DNA of 64,000 nt from Crocinitomicaceae bacterium (GCA_023262855.1 JALQYQ010000030.1:62001-126000); one strand, 5' to 3'; numbered from the stretch's first letter, positions 1 through 8,737 are shown. Notes: a model not told the origin generated them from the letters alone. Translations and numbers: made by a program.

Positions 1-496
1 CATACGTGAAATGACTAACACTAACTGTTTTTCCCTTAAATTCAAAGAGAGAAGGAGTGAAGGTTCCATTTTCTTTAAAGTTGACAATGAAGGAATTGGG
101 CGTTAACTGTACTAATTTATGTTGAGCAGTCCCACCAATGATTTGTTCTCGGTATTTGATTCCAAAAACGTAATATTCACCTTCCAGGATACATGGAATT
201 GAATCATCTTTTTGGACACCAAACAAGTAACCATTTTCAACACGGTACTTAGAAGATTCGCGAACGGTTTCCCTGGAAATTTGGTTGTAAATGGTTGAAA
301 TTGCAAAAATGCCTTTTGCCGAAAATTCATAATCAATATCTGCTGAATCACTTGAATAAATTCCATAAAACGACTTTGGAACAGCACTAATTTCTGGTGA
401 ATTTGGCGGCAAAGTAATTGCGAAATCGTACGAGGTTTGAGCGAAACAATTAATAGAAAATAAGAGGATTGTAATGACACTTGTTAAAACCTTCAT
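1..496 (-). CDS. Secreted protein of unknown function, truncated by the window edge
   Basis: Reading the minus strand from the ATG at 496 gives an open frame with no stop to base 1, so at least 165 residues are present and the C-terminus lies outside the window. The N-terminus is a clear Sec signal peptide: MK, a hydrophobic stretch, then NCFAQ before TSYDF, so the mature protein is probably exported to the periplasm or beyond. The mature part is rich in short beta-type segments (EGEYYVFGIKY, NSFIVNF) and has no motif I recognise. An opposite reading at 112-480 in another minus frame is only a shadow. It is divergent from recJ, with 83 bases between the starts. The function is unknown. Confidence 0.7.
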   Translation of the reverse strand, partial: MKVLTSVITILLFSINCFAQTSYDFAITLPPNSPEISAVPKSFYGIYSSDSADIDYEFSAKGIFAISTIYNQISRETVRESSKYRVENGYLFGVQKDDSIPCILEGEYYVFGIKYREQIIGGTAQHKLVQLTPNSFIVNFKENGTFTPSLFEFKGKTVSVSHFTY

Positions 497-579
497 GTTG
501 TATTTTTTATGAATTCAATTATTTTTTTCTTGCTTCAATGCGCCAATTTTTATTAACTTAAATAAGAAAACTGAAAATT

Positions 580-2307
580 ATGCAAAAAAGATGGCTTGTC
601 AAAACGCCGGTAGAAAGTACACTAGTAGAAGAATTTCGTTCAACACTCAAAGTAGATCGCATTGTCGCACAATTATTAATTCAACGAGGAATAACAACAT
701 TTGAAGCTGCTGAATCTTTTTTTAGACCCAAGTTAGAGCACTTACACGATCCATTTCTCATGAAGGATATGCAGGAAGCTGTACAGCGTGTGAATAGGGC
801 AATTGACAAGGGAGAAAAAGTATTGTTATTCGGAGATTACGATGTGGATGGAACGACGGCTGTGGCGTTGATGTATAGTTTTTTAAAAAATAAACATGAA
901 GCACTCGATTACTACATTCCAGATCGCTACTCAGAAGGATATGGTGTCAGTTATCAAGGAATTGATTTTGCAGCCGAGCACGGATTTTCGTTAATCATTT
1001 CGTTGGATTGCGGTATTCGTTCAGTCGACCATGTGCGTTACGCCAAAGAAAAAGGAGTTGATTTTATTGTTTGTGATCATCATAATCCTGGAATTGAATT
1101 GCCCGATTGCATTGTTTTAGATCCAAAACGTTCGGATTGCAATTATCCATACAAAGAACTATCAGGTTGTGGGGTTGGGTTTAAACTTCTGCAAGGGTTA
1201 TGCGTGGAAAATGATTGGAATCAGAACGAACTTTTTGGCTTTCTCGATTTATTAGCAGTTAGCATTGGAGCTGATATTGTTCCTGTCACTGGTGAAAATC
1301 GAATACTTTGTTTTCATGGGATGAAGCAATTAAATGATCATCCGCGTCCAGCGTTCGTTGAATTGTTGAAAATCGCTAAACGTGAATTTCCTGTGACCTT
1401 GACAGATGTTGTTTTTACTATTGCACCACGCATTAATGCAGCAGGTCGTCTGCGCTCAGGAAAACATGCAGTTGAATTGATGATTTCTCAAAAGATAGAT
1501 GAAATCAAGGAACTTGCCTTAGCAATTGATGCTGATAACAAAGAAAGAAGAGAATTGGATCAGGAAATGACGGCAGAAGCATTAGAGATGATTGATGAAG
1601 ACGCTTCAACCGTAACTTCGAAATCCACTGTTGTTTTCAAAAATGATTGGCATAAGGGAGTTGTCGGAATTGTTGCTTCGCGTTTGATTGAAAAGCACTA
1701 TCGTCCAACCATCGTTTTAACGGAATCGAATGGAAAAGCAACAGGTTCAGCTCGCACAGTGAATAATTTTGATATTCATGCAGCTTTGATTAAATGCGAA
1801 CATTTGCTGGAGCAATTTGGCGGACACACGCATGCAGCAGGAATGACAATGGCCTTGGATAATGTTGCCGCATTCAAAGAAACCTTTGAAAAGGTTGTTG
1901 CGGAATCGATTACGCTTGAAGATCAAACACCAGAGCAAGAAGTAGATTTGGAATTGGATTTCAATGAAATTTTTACTCCGGGCGAAAACAGAATGAAAAT
2001 TCCGCGATTGAAACGTATATTAGAACAATTTGAACCGCACGGACCTGGAAATATGAAGCCCGTTTTCATGTCGAAAAATGTATTTTCAACGGATATTCGC
2101 CTATTGAAAGAAGTGCATTTAAAGCTATCGATGACTCAGCCAACGTCTGATGTAATTGTGGAAGGAATTGGCTTCAATCTGGGTGAAAAAATCGATGAGG
2201 TAGCATCGGGATTGCCTTTTGACGTTGTTTTCACACTTGAATCAAATAAATGGAGAGATAAAGAAACCCTACAATTAAATATAAAAGATATACGATCTGT
2301 TTTGTAA
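580..2307 (+). CDS. recJ: Single-stranded-DNA-specific exonuclease RecJ
   Basis: 5'-3' exonuclease acting on single-stranded DNA in recombinational, mismatch and base-excision repair in the cytoplasm. The DHH phosphoesterase motifs are all visible: GDYDVDGT at residues 85-92, LDCG at 142-145, CDHH at 165-168, and the DHHA1 signature GGHTHAAGM near residue 414. A C-terminal OB-type domain follows. At 575 residues the length is normal for Bacteroidota RecJ. The ATG at 580 is the only sensible start, giving MQKRWLVK as in relatives. The next gene starts 33 bases after the stop and may be cotranscribed. Confidence 0.95.
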   Translation: MQKRWLVKTPVESTLVEEFRSTLKVDRIVAQLLIQRGITTFEAAESFFRPKLEHLHDPFLMKDMQEAVQRVNRAIDKGEKVLLFGDYDVDGTTAVALMYSFLKNKHEALDYYIPDRYSEGYGVSYQGIDFAAEHGFSLIISLDCGIRSVDHVRYAKEKGVDFIVCDHHNPGIELPDCIVLDPKRSDCNYPYKELSGCGVGFKLLQGLCVENDWNQNELFGFLDLLAVSIGADIVPVTGENRILCFHGMKQLNDHPRPAFVELLKIAKREFPVTLTDVVFTIAPRINAAGRLRSGKHAVELMISQKIDEIKELALAIDADNKERRELDQEMTAEALEMIDEDASTVTSKSTVVFKNDWHKGVVGIVASRLIEKHYRPTIVLTESNGKATGSARTVNNFDIHAALIKCEHLLEQFGGHTHAAGMTMALDNVAAFKETFEKVVAESITLEDQTPEQEVDLELDFNEIFTPGENRMKIPRLKRILEQFEPHGPGNMKPVFMSKNVFSTDIRLLKEVHLKLSMTQPTSDVIVEGIGFNLGEKIDEVASGLPFDVVFTLESNKWRDKETLQLNIKDIRSVL

Positions 2308-2340
2308 ATCATTATTTTCATGCATTCTAAAACAAAAATT

Positions 2341-2817
2341 ATGAAACGAATTTTACTTTTTACTTTGCTTTTTATCGGGTTAAACGCCCAAGCACAACTT
2401 GATAAAAACACAATGATGGCGGGCGGTTCGCTAACATTTAATAGATACACACCTAAAAACAGTAATGGAACAAGTTCAACTTGGTTCAGTTTAAATCCTG
2501 ACTTTGGATATTTTGTTGCAGATAACTTTGCGGTGGGTGCAGGATTTAGTTTTAATGGCTATGGATCAGGAAATAACATTGTTTACTTTTCACCCTATTT
2601 GCGCTATTACGTTAAGAAGTTTTATCTACAATCAAAATTTGAATATGGAAGATTAAATTCTTCGAGCAATTCTAATCTAATTTTCGATTTGGGTTATGCC
2701 TTGTTTTTAAATGACAATGTTGCTTTAGAACCAGCATTTTATTTCGCCCAAAATTTAAAGGGCCAGGGAAATAATCTTGGTTTCAAAATGGGCTTCCAGA
2801 TTTATTTTAATCGCTAA
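2341..2817 (+). CDS. Small outer-membrane beta-barrel protein
   Basis: A 158-residue exported protein. I place the start at the ATG at 2341 rather than the in-frame ATG at 2320, because the signal peptide (MKRILLF, hydrophobic core, NAQAQ cleavage site) starts there. The mature part alternates polar and hydrophobic residues with many aromatic residues and Gly/Asn turns (GYFVADNFAVGAGFSFNGYG, YFSPYLRYYVKKFYLQSKFE) and ends in an aromatic-containing strand with FQIYFNR, as expected of an eight-stranded outer-membrane barrel (PF13505-like). It lies just after recJ and is followed by a strong hairpin terminator. The family is common and its ligand or role cannot be told from sequence. Confidence 0.75.
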   Translation: MKRILLFTLLFIGLNAQAQLDKNTMMAGGSLTFNRYTPKNSNGTSSTWFSLNPDFGYFVADNFAVGAGFSFNGYGSGNNIVYFSPYLRYYVKKFYLQSKFEYGRLNSSSNSNLIFDLGYALFLNDNVALEPAFYFAQNLKGQGNNLGFKMGFQIYFNR

Positions 2818-2825
2818 GAGCAATA

Positions 2826-2866
2826 AAAAACGGTCGCTGAATATTCTCAACGACCGTTTTTGTTTT
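2826..2866. terminator. Bidirectional intrinsic terminator
   Basis: The arms AAAAACGGTCG (2826-2836) and CGACCGTTTTT (2851-2861) are exact inverted repeats around a 14-base loop, with T-rich flanks on either reading. It lies between two convergent genes (barrel protein and PLP enzyme) and can serve both. Confidence 0.85.
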
Positions 2867-2888
2867 CAATGAATGTAGTAGTGGTTTG

Positions 2889-4145
2889 TTATATCTGGTT
2901 TAAAGCTTGTTCAATATCTGTAATTAAATCGCTGTAATGTTCAACACCAACTGAAAGGCGAACTAGTTTTTCTGAAATAAACATCACATTTTTATCCTCT
3001 TCAGGAACATCAGCATGCGTCATTGTTTGTGGGTGTTCCGCTAAACTTTCTGTTCCACCCAATGAAACAGCCAATTTGATTAGTTCTAATGAATCCAAGA
3101 ATTTGAAAGCTTCTGCTTCCCCACCTTTCACATCAAAAGCAATCATTGCACCTGCAGATGTATATTGTCGTGCGTAAATTTCTTTTTCACGGTCATTTCC
3201 AGTTTCATTGATGAATCCTAAATAGTACACTTTCTCAACTTTTGGATGGTTGCGCAAATACTCAGCAACAAATTTTGCATTCGTAGCTTGTTGTTCCATG
3301 CGCACTTTCAAGGTTTCCAAACTACGCATTAATAACCAACCTGTCCACGGACCAGCCATGTTCCCTAAAAATGTGCGTAAACCTTTGATACGTGCCATCA
3401 ATGCTTTTGATCCAAGACAAGCTCCAGCAATTACATCTGAATGTCCACCGATGTATTTTGTTGCAGAGTACAACACCAAATCAGCACCATGTTTCAATGG
3501 ATGTTGCCAAATTGGGCCCATGTAGGTATTGTCAACCGAAAGAATCACAGGTTTTTCTTCTGTTGTAAAATGTGCTTTGATAGCTGCACACATTTGAATG
3601 TCGATGAGTGCATTTGTTGGGTTGGCTGGCGTTTCAATGTGAATCATAGTTAATCGATTCGCTTTTCCAGTCGCTTCAATGCGCGCAATAATTTCCTCTT
3701 TCGAATCTGTTGCATGAAAACCAACAGCTTCTATTTGCAGTTTTTTCAAAAAGTGATTGATGAAATGGTCTGTTCCACCATACACAGGACGACTGTACAA
3801 CAACAAATCGCCTGGTGCCATGAATTCCATTAATGCAGTGGAAATTGCCGACATTCCACTTTCAAAAACAGCACAGTCTTCGGCTCCATCCCATAAACAC
3901 AAGCGGTTTTCTAGAATTTCTAAATCTGGATTATTCAAACGACTGTAAATCAAACCTAATTCTTCTCCTGCGTCTTTTTCGCGTAAACCATAAGCTAACT
4001 GAAAGAAACGTTTTCCCTCCATTGCTGTATTGAACACAAACGTCGATGTTTGGAAAATTGGACATTTGATTGCGCCTTCTGATAATGATGGTTTGTAACC
4101 ATAACTCATCATCAAACTTTCTGGTTGCATTTTAGAATAATCCAT
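2889..4145 (-). CDS. Cystathionine gamma-synthase / methionine gamma-lyase family PLP enzyme
   Basis: PLP-dependent transsulfuration family enzyme (fold type I, Cys/Met metabolism). The cofactor site is plain: SVDNTY with Asp205, and SATK with the Schiff-base Lys230 followed by YIGGHSDV. SRLNNPDLEILE near residue 68 is the usual N-terminal YSRxxNP motif. The 418 residues are slightly longer than the 380-400 of most members. The family interconverts or cleaves cystathionine, homocysteine and methionine, and the substrate cannot be fixed from sequence. It is divergent from an Lrp/AsnC regulator with 145 bases between starts and a palindrome in that gap, which suggests amino-acid-responsive control, as seen for lyases of this family elsewhere (inference). 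Confidence 0.85.
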   Translation of the reverse strand: MDYSKMQPESLMMSYGYKPSLSEGAIKCPIFQTSTFVFNTAMEGKRFFQLAYGLREKDAGEELGLIYSRLNNPDLEILENRLCLWDGAEDCAVFESGMSAISTALMEFMAPGDLLLYSRPVYGGTDHFINHFLKKLQIEAVGFHATDSKEEIIARIEATGKANRLTMIHIETPANPTNALIDIQMCAAIKAHFTTEEKPVILSVDNTYMGPIWQHPLKHGADLVLYSATKYIGGHSDVIAGACLGSKALMARIKGLRTFLGNMAGPWTGWLLMRSLETLKVRMEQQATNAKFVAEYLRNHPKVEKVYYLGFINETGNDREKEIYARQYTSAGAMIAFDVKGGEAEAFKFLDSLELIKLAVSLGGTESLAEHPQTMTHADVPEEDKNVMFISEKLVRLSVGVEHYSDLITDIEQALNQI

Positions 4146-4188
4146 AGTTATTTCTTTAAATTGTAGCGTAAACCTATTTAAAAAACTA

Positions 4189-4202
4189 ATTCAACGTTGA
4201 AT
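4189..4202. promoter_or_regulatory. Perfect 14-bp palindrome, candidate Lrp-family operator
   Basis: ATTCAACGTTGAAT is its own reverse complement. It lies between the divergent PLP enzyme (ATG at 4145) and the Lrp/AsnC gene (ATG at 4291). A near-consensus -7 element for the minus-strand gene, TAGGTTTA, lies at 4169-4176, so the palindrome falls about where the -33 region of that promoter would be. Assignment to the adjacent regulator is inference. Confidence 0.5.
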
Positions 4203-4237
4203 GATAGAAAATAATTCTTTATATGTGCTTAATTCCT

Positions 4238-4245
4238 TATATTTG
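4238..4245 (+). promoter_or_regulatory. -7 promoter element TATATTTG for the Lrp gene
   Basis: Exact match to the Bacteroidota -7 consensus TAnnTTTG, 45 bases before the ATG at 4291. No clear TTTG -33 box at the expected spacing. Confidence 0.5.
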
Positions 4246-4290
4246 TTCTGAAAGAGATTTTAAAAATCGTCAATTTTAGAAAAACATTCT

Positions 4291-4734
4291 ATGGACATTC
4301 AATTGGACGAAATAGACCAGAAAATTTTGCTGTTGTTAAGCAAGAACGCTAAGTTGGGTAACAAGGAAATTGCTGCCGAAATTGGTTTGTCAATCACTCC
4401 GACATTTGAACGCATTAAACGCTTAGAGCGAAATGGAGTTATTCAGTCTTATGAAGCTAAACTGGACAAAAAGAAGATTGGTAAAGGTCTACATGTCTTA
4501 TGTCAAGTATCGTTGAAAGCACATAACTTGGATTTGTTGGTAGGATTTGAAGATGAAGTAGTTCATTTATCTGAAGTTTCTGCGTGTTATCACATTGCAG
4601 GAAACTACGATTATTTGTTGTCGATAGAAGTAAAAGACATGGATGAATACCAGCTTTTTTTGAAGGAAAAACTTGCTTCAATTCCGAATATAGCGAATGT
4701 GCAAAGTTCGTTTGTGATGAGTACCTTGAAGTGA
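4291..4734 (+). CDS. Lrp/AsnC family transcriptional regulator
   Basis: A 147-residue protein with the full family layout: an N-terminal winged helix-turn-helix (DEIDQKILLLL, then NKEIAAEIGLS and TPTFERIKRLE as the recognition helix, residues 5-55) and a C-terminal RAM/ACT-like ligand-binding and oligomerisation domain (residues 65-145, with ACYHIAGNYDYLL, the common Gly-Asp-Tyr turn). Such proteins sense amino acids and regulate adjacent genes. Its divergent neighbour is a sulfur-amino-acid enzyme, the most likely target. The stop at 4732-4734 directly abuts the stop of the response regulator on the other strand, with no base between them. Confidence 0.9.
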   Translation: MDIQLDEIDQKILLLLSKNAKLGNKEIAAEIGLSITPTFERIKRLERNGVIQSYEAKLDKKKIGKGLHVLCQVSLKAHNLDLLVGFEDEVVHLSEVSACYHIAGNYDYLLSIEVKDMDEYQLFLKEKLASIPNIANVQSSFVMSTLK

Positions 4735-5391
4735 TTATTTAATGCTATCGATGATTTTTTTGTTATCGACAACCCACAAAAGCAAACTGTTGTTACGTGC
4801 GTCCAAATTCAGTTTTTTACAAATGCGCGAACGATAATTTTCCACTGATTTTACGGATACAAAGAGCAAATCTGCAATTTCTTTACTGGATAATTTTTGA
4901 CTTACCAACTTCAGCGTTTTTAATTCTGTTCTTGTCAAGGAATTCAGCAATTCAGCGATTTTAAATTTGCCAACGTCGTCGTGATCAACCAATTGCTCTT
5001 GGTCGCGAATTCCTTTAGCCATGTAATTTTTATCTGCTAAAACCGATTGAATACAATCAACAAGTTCTTCGCTTGTATTGTCTTTTACAAGATAACCTTT
5101 TGCGCCATTGTAAAAAGCCAACTTCAACATTTCCAAATCTTTGTACATGGTTAGCACAATGATTTTTGATTTGCATCCTTGTGCAACCAAGGCTTCACAC
5201 ACTTCTAGGCCATTTTTACCAGGCATGTCAATGTCAACAATGACAATATCAGCTTCGTTGTTGGCGCAATGCTCAATTAAACTAATTCCATTGTCAAATT
5301 CAGAAATTTGGATGGACTCAAATGATGTTTCAAGTAAGAATTTTAATCCACTGCGAAAAATTGGGTGATCGTCTGCAATAAAAATTTTCAT
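4735..5391 (-). CDS. NarL/FixJ-type response regulator
   Basis: A receiver domain followed by a LuxR-type helix-turn-helix. The receiver has the acidic pair in IADDHP, phosphoacceptor Asp53 in VDIDMPGKNG, Thr in VLTMY and Lys in GYLVKD. The C-terminal domain (about 145-205) has LTRTELKTLKLV and SSKEIADLLFVSVKSVENYR. I choose the ATG at 5391 (MKIFIADD), three codons inside the longest frame (5400), because it directly follows the stop codon of the upstream kinase and matches the family N-terminus; 5400 would overlap the kinase by 8 bases and cannot be excluded. It is coupled to the sensor kinase gene immediately upstream. Target genes are unknown. Confidence 0.9.
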   Translation of the reverse strand: MKIFIADDHPIFRSGLKFLLETSFESIQISEFDNGISLIEHCANNEADIVIVDIDMPGKNGLEVCEALVAQGCKSKIIVLTMYKDLEMLKLAFYNGAKGYLVKDNTSEELVDCIQSVLADKNYMAKGIRDQEQLVDHDDVGKFKIAELLNSLTRTELKTLKLVSQKLSSKEIADLLFVSVKSVENYRSRICKKLNLDARNNSLLLWVVDNKKIIDSIK

Positions 5392-5392
5392 A

Positions 5393-7375
5393 CTAGGCAT
5401 TTTGAGCGAATGTGAGTACTAATGTATAACCTTTTCCTTTACTAGATGTAATTTGAACTTTACCTTGAATGCTCATAGCGCGCTCATGGATAATTTGAAG
5501 ACCAATTCCATCTATCGATTTATTGGCTTCAGAGATTCCGATTCCATTGTCTTGATATTTTACAATGAATTCATTGTTGTGTTGACTAATTGAAATCTTT
5601 AGCGCCGTTGCATTTGCATGCTTCAAGGTGTTGTTGATACATTCTTGGATAATGCGATAGACTTGCGTTTGAGCATCTGAGTTTAATTCATCCAATCGTT
5701 CAGCAGCATCCAAATCGAGACTACAGATTAATCCAGTTTTCGTTTGTGTTGTTTCGGTTAAGGAAACAAGCGATCGTTCTAGTCCTAGTTTTTGAATAAA
5801 AGATGGATGCAAAGCATGTGAAATTGACCTTGTTTGATCAATCACTTCTCCTACATCAGAATCCATTCCTGAAATGTCATTGATTTTTCCGGATGCAAAC
5901 ATGTTGATTTTCGATTTTATCACCGAAAGCGATTGTCCAATGTCATCATGAAGATCCTTCGAAATACGTGAACGTTCTTGATCGATATTATAGATTAATT
6001 TACTCGTGAATTCTTGCTGTTGCTTACGTGTTAAGCGGACGTGACGAATATAAATTAAACCAATGGTAATCAATAATACGAAAATTGAAATGGCGATAAT
6101 TGCATTGACACGTGTTTGTTTTAGTTCATTCTCTTTCGATAAAAGTGAGTTTTTGTTCTTTTCGTTTTCTAAATCAGTCTCCACTTTTTCTTTCCCATAG
6201 ATAACTTGAAGCTGTGCAATGTTATCCTTATTGGCAATTTCAGAAAGACTGTCACTGATCGCGTGAAAACGGTTGTTATGGAAGAAAGCCAATTTGTAAT
6301 TCCCTTCCTGTTCGTAAATAGAAGAAAGTTCTTGATGTGCTGTTTTTTCAAGGTTTGATGAAGGATGAAATGTAAGAAGTTGAAACAAGGAATCCGTGTA
6401 TGCTTTCGCGCTTTTCGTATTTTTTAGATTTCTGTAGATTGATGATTTTATAAGATAGGCCATTCCAACATATTCCCACTGCTCAAAAGGTTTTAAAATT
6501 GAAAGTGCAGAATCTGCATAATTGAGCGCAATGGAATAGTCTTTATTGTTTGAGTAAGAATCACTCAAATTTAAAAATGCCACGCCTCGCCCTAAAGGAA
6601 AGCCCAGTTTCTTCGCATTAACGAGTGTGTTTTTGTAATAATTAATCGATTGTTTGTACTGTTTTAAAGATTTGGAGACCAATCCAAGGTTATTGTTCAA
6701 GTTCAAACTTAAGCGAAACTCATCCATTCCTTCAATAATTTTCAAGCCTTCTTTGAAGTCTTTTTCTGCTTCTTTGACTTGATCATTGTTGAATTTTAAC
6801 AGACCGATGTTGTTTAACATCATAGCATTGTGGTATTTTTTACCTTTTTTTTCTGCTAAGCGTAAACCTTTTAAGTAATAGTTCAAGGCTTCATCTTTCA
6901 TTAAACGTGAATCGTACAAGTTGCCGAGACCATTGTAGATTTCAATTGTGTTTTCTGTATAATGATATTTCAGTGCTTCTTTTAGTAATTTTTTGAATTC
7001 CTTTTCTGCCGCTAACAAATCCGTATCCATCAGCACAAAGGCCAATCGAATTTTTGTAGAATTAACGATTTTACCATTTTTGTTTTTTTGGGCAATTTCA
7101 ATCGATTTCGAATAGTTGACTTTGGATTTTTTCAGGTTGTAGGAAAAGTAATAGAAATTACCGTAGTATTGATAAATTAATGCTTCTTCGTCTGGGTCAT
7201 TTAATTGTTTTGCAATTTTAATTGCACGTTGACCATTGGCAAATACTGCCGATGAATCGTAATATGTGCTTTGTCGAATCGTTTTCTTTAAAGAATCTAG
7301 TTCTTTTCTTAATCCATTTTGGCTGAATAAAAGAAAGGACAACAAGACACAACTTAGACTGAGTAGAAGTTTCAA
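5393..7375 (-). CDS. TPR-containing sensor histidine kinase (HisKA_3 type)
   Basis: A 660-residue membrane sensor: a signal peptide (KLLLSLSCVLLSFLLFSQ), an exported region built of tetratricopeptide repeats (about residues 25-390), a coiled stretch, one membrane helix (NAIIAISIFVLLITIGLIYI), then HisKA_3 with phosphoacceptor His476 in DLHDDIGQSL and a HATPase_c domain ending in DNGIGI and GKGYTLVL. It pairs with the NarL-type regulator downstream. The longest frame starts at a TTG at 7504, but that would overlap the glutaryl-CoA dehydrogenase gene and include its terminator hairpin in the coding region. The TTG at 7375 lies exactly before the signal peptide, so I use it. The signal sensed is unknown. 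Confidence 0.85.
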   Translation of the reverse strand: MKLLLSLSCVLLSFLLFSQNGLRKELDSLKKTIRQSTYYDSSAVFANGQRAIKIAKQLNDPDEEALIYQYYGNFYYFSYNLKKSKVNYSKSIEIAQKNKNGKIVNSTKIRLAFVLMDTDLLAAEKEFKKLLKEALKYHYTENTIEIYNGLGNLYDSRLMKDEALNYYLKGLRLAEKKGKKYHNAMMLNNIGLLKFNNDQVKEAEKDFKEGLKIIEGMDEFRLSLNLNNNLGLVSKSLKQYKQSINYYKNTLVNAKKLGFPLGRGVAFLNLSDSYSNNKDYSIALNYADSALSILKPFEQWEYVGMAYLIKSSIYRNLKNTKSAKAYTDSLFQLLTFHPSSNLEKTAHQELSSIYEQEGNYKLAFFHNNRFHAISDSLSEIANKDNIAQLQVIYGKEKVETDLENEKNKNSLLSKENELKQTRVNAIIAISIFVLLITIGLIYIRHVRLTRKQQQEFTSKLIYNIDQERSRISKDLHDDIGQSLSVIKSKINMFASGKINDISGMDSDVGEVIDQTRSISHALHPSFIQKLGLERSLVSLTETTQTKTGLICSLDLDAAERLDELNSDAQTQVYRIIQECINNTLKHANATALKISISQHNNEFIVKYQDNGIGISEANKSIDGIGLQIIHERAMSIQGKVQITSSKGKGYTLVLTFAQNA

Positions 7376-7410
7376 TTTGAGTAGTTTGATTGGTGAAAAG
7401 ATAAAACAAA

Positions 7411-7438
7411 AAAGCCACCTGTGAAAACAGATGGCTTT
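7411..7438 (-). terminator. Intrinsic terminator downstream of glutaryl-CoA dehydrogenase
   Basis: On the minus strand the arm AAAGCCATCTGT, a short TTTC loop and the arm ACAGGTGGCTTT are followed by a T run (TTTTGTTTT). One arm pair is a G-T wobble. It starts 17 bases after the dehydrogenase stop and lies before the chosen start of the kinase gene. Confidence 0.8.
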
Positions 7439-7454
7439 AATTATGTTTGAATGC

Positions 7455-8660
7455 TTATTTCGTTTCAGGCATTTCTCTTGTAAACGCTGGAATTCCTGTA
7501 ACATCCATTCCTGTAATCAACAAGTGAATGTCGTGTGTTCCTTCATACGTAACAACAGATTCTAAGTTTGCCATGTGGCGCATCATTGAATATTCACTAG
7601 TAATACCCATTCCACCATGAATTTGACGTGCTTCACGCGCAATGTTCAAAGCAATTTCACAGTTGTTTCGTTTAGCCATCGAAATTTGTGCAGAAGTAGC
7701 TCTTCCTTCATTTCTCAATTGACCAACACGGAACGTTAATAATTGCGCTTTTGTAATTTCAGTGATCATTTCTGCCAATTTCTTTTGCTGTAATTGGAAA
7801 GCTCCAATTGGAACACCAAATTGTGTTCTTTCTTGACAGTATCGAACTGCTTGATCATAACAATCCATTGCAGCACCCAATGCTCCCCAAGCAATTCCGA
7901 AACGTGCAGAATCTAAACAGCTTAACGGAGCACCTAAACCAGATCTTCCTGGTAAAATATTTTTCTTAGGAACTTTTACATCTACGAAGATTAATTCTCC
8001 AGTTGCTGATGCACGTAATGAAAGTTTACCATGCATTTCAGGAGTTGAAAATCCTTCCATTCCTCTTTCAACAACAATACCGTGAATACGACCAGTTTCA
8101 TCTTTTGCCCATACAACAGCAATGTCTGCGAATGGTGCATTCGAAATCCACATCTTAGCTCCATTCAAGATAACGTGTTCTCCGTCACCAGCATCTTTGA
8201 AGTTAGTGATCATTCCACCAGGATTTGACCCATGATCTGGTTCTGTTAAACCAAAACATCCCATCATTTCTCCGGTTGCTAATTTTGGAAGGTATTTTTG
8301 TTTTTGCTCTTCTGATCCGTATTTCCAAATTGGATACATCACCAAAGAAGATTGAACAGATGCAGTTGAACGCAATCCAGAATCACATCTTTCCAACTCT
8401 TGCATGATTAAACCATAAGAGATTTGATCCAATCCTGGTCCACCATATTCTTCTGGAATATACGGTCCGAAAGCTCCAATTTCTCCTAAGCCTTTCAATA
8501 AATGCATTGGAAAAGTTGCCTTCTCATAATGTTCATCAATGATTGGTGAAACTTCTTTTTTCACCCATGCTCTTGCTGCGTCGCGCACCATTTTGTGCTC
8601 GTCAGACAAAAGATCATCCATATTATAATAATCAGGATGTACGTATAAATCAGTTCTCAT
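7455..8660 (-). CDS. gcdH: Glutaryl-CoA dehydrogenase (acyl-CoA dehydrogenase family)
   Basis: Flavoenzyme that oxidises and decarboxylates glutaryl-CoA to crotonyl-CoA in lysine/tryptophan degradation, passing electrons to an ETF. The 401 residues include the family traits that separate it from other acyl-CoA dehydrogenases: LRSTASVQSSLVM with Arg97, which in characterised enzymes binds the glutaryl carboxylate, GLTEPDHGSNPGGM near 137-150, and YEGTHDIHLLITG with catalytic Glu373. The flavin-binding WISNAP motif is at 171-176. The start ATG at 8660 has a consensus -7 element upstream. It is monocistronic, ended by a hairpin. No other gene of the glutaryl-CoA route is adjacent. Confidence 0.88.
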   Translation of the reverse strand: MRTDLYVHPDYYNMDDLLSDEHKMVRDAARAWVKKEVSPIIDEHYEKATFPMHLLKGLGEIGAFGPYIPEEYGGPGLDQISYGLIMQELERCDSGLRSTASVQSSLVMYPIWKYGSEEQKQKYLPKLATGEMMGCFGLTEPDHGSNPGGMITNFKDAGDGEHVILNGAKMWISNAPFADIAVVWAKDETGRIHGIVVERGMEGFSTPEMHGKLSLRASATGELIFVDVKVPKKNILPGRSGLGAPLSCLDSARFGIAWGALGAAMDCYDQAVRYCQERTQFGVPIGAFQLQQKKLAEMITEITKAQLLTFRVGQLRNEGRATSAQISMAKRNNCEIALNIAREARQIHGGMGITSEYSMMRHMANLESVVTYEGTHDIHLLITGMDVTGIPAFTREMPETK

Positions 8661-8679
8661 GTAAATACTTTTATGGCGA

Positions 8680-8687
8680 CAAATTTA
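8680..8687 (-). promoter_or_regulatory. -7 promoter element TAAATTTG for gcdH
   Basis: Exact TAnnTTTG match on the minus strand, 19 bases before the ATG at 8660. Confidence 0.5.
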
Positions 8688-8729
8688 AATATATTTTAGT
8701 CATGGCGAAAGTTTCTTTCACAAGGTTGT

Positions 8730-8737
8730 TAACTTTG
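8730..8737 (+). promoter_or_regulatory. -7 promoter element TAACTTTG for the DUF4271-hemD pair
   Basis: Exact TAnnTTTG match 26 bases before the ATG at 8764, divergent from the gcdH promoter. Confidence 0.5.

Noticed and set aside
112-480. Minus-strand open frame of 122 residues at the left edge
   Set aside because: It overlaps the secreted-protein frame starting at 496, has no signal peptide or motif, and is in a different frame; the partial gene with the signal peptide explains the region better.
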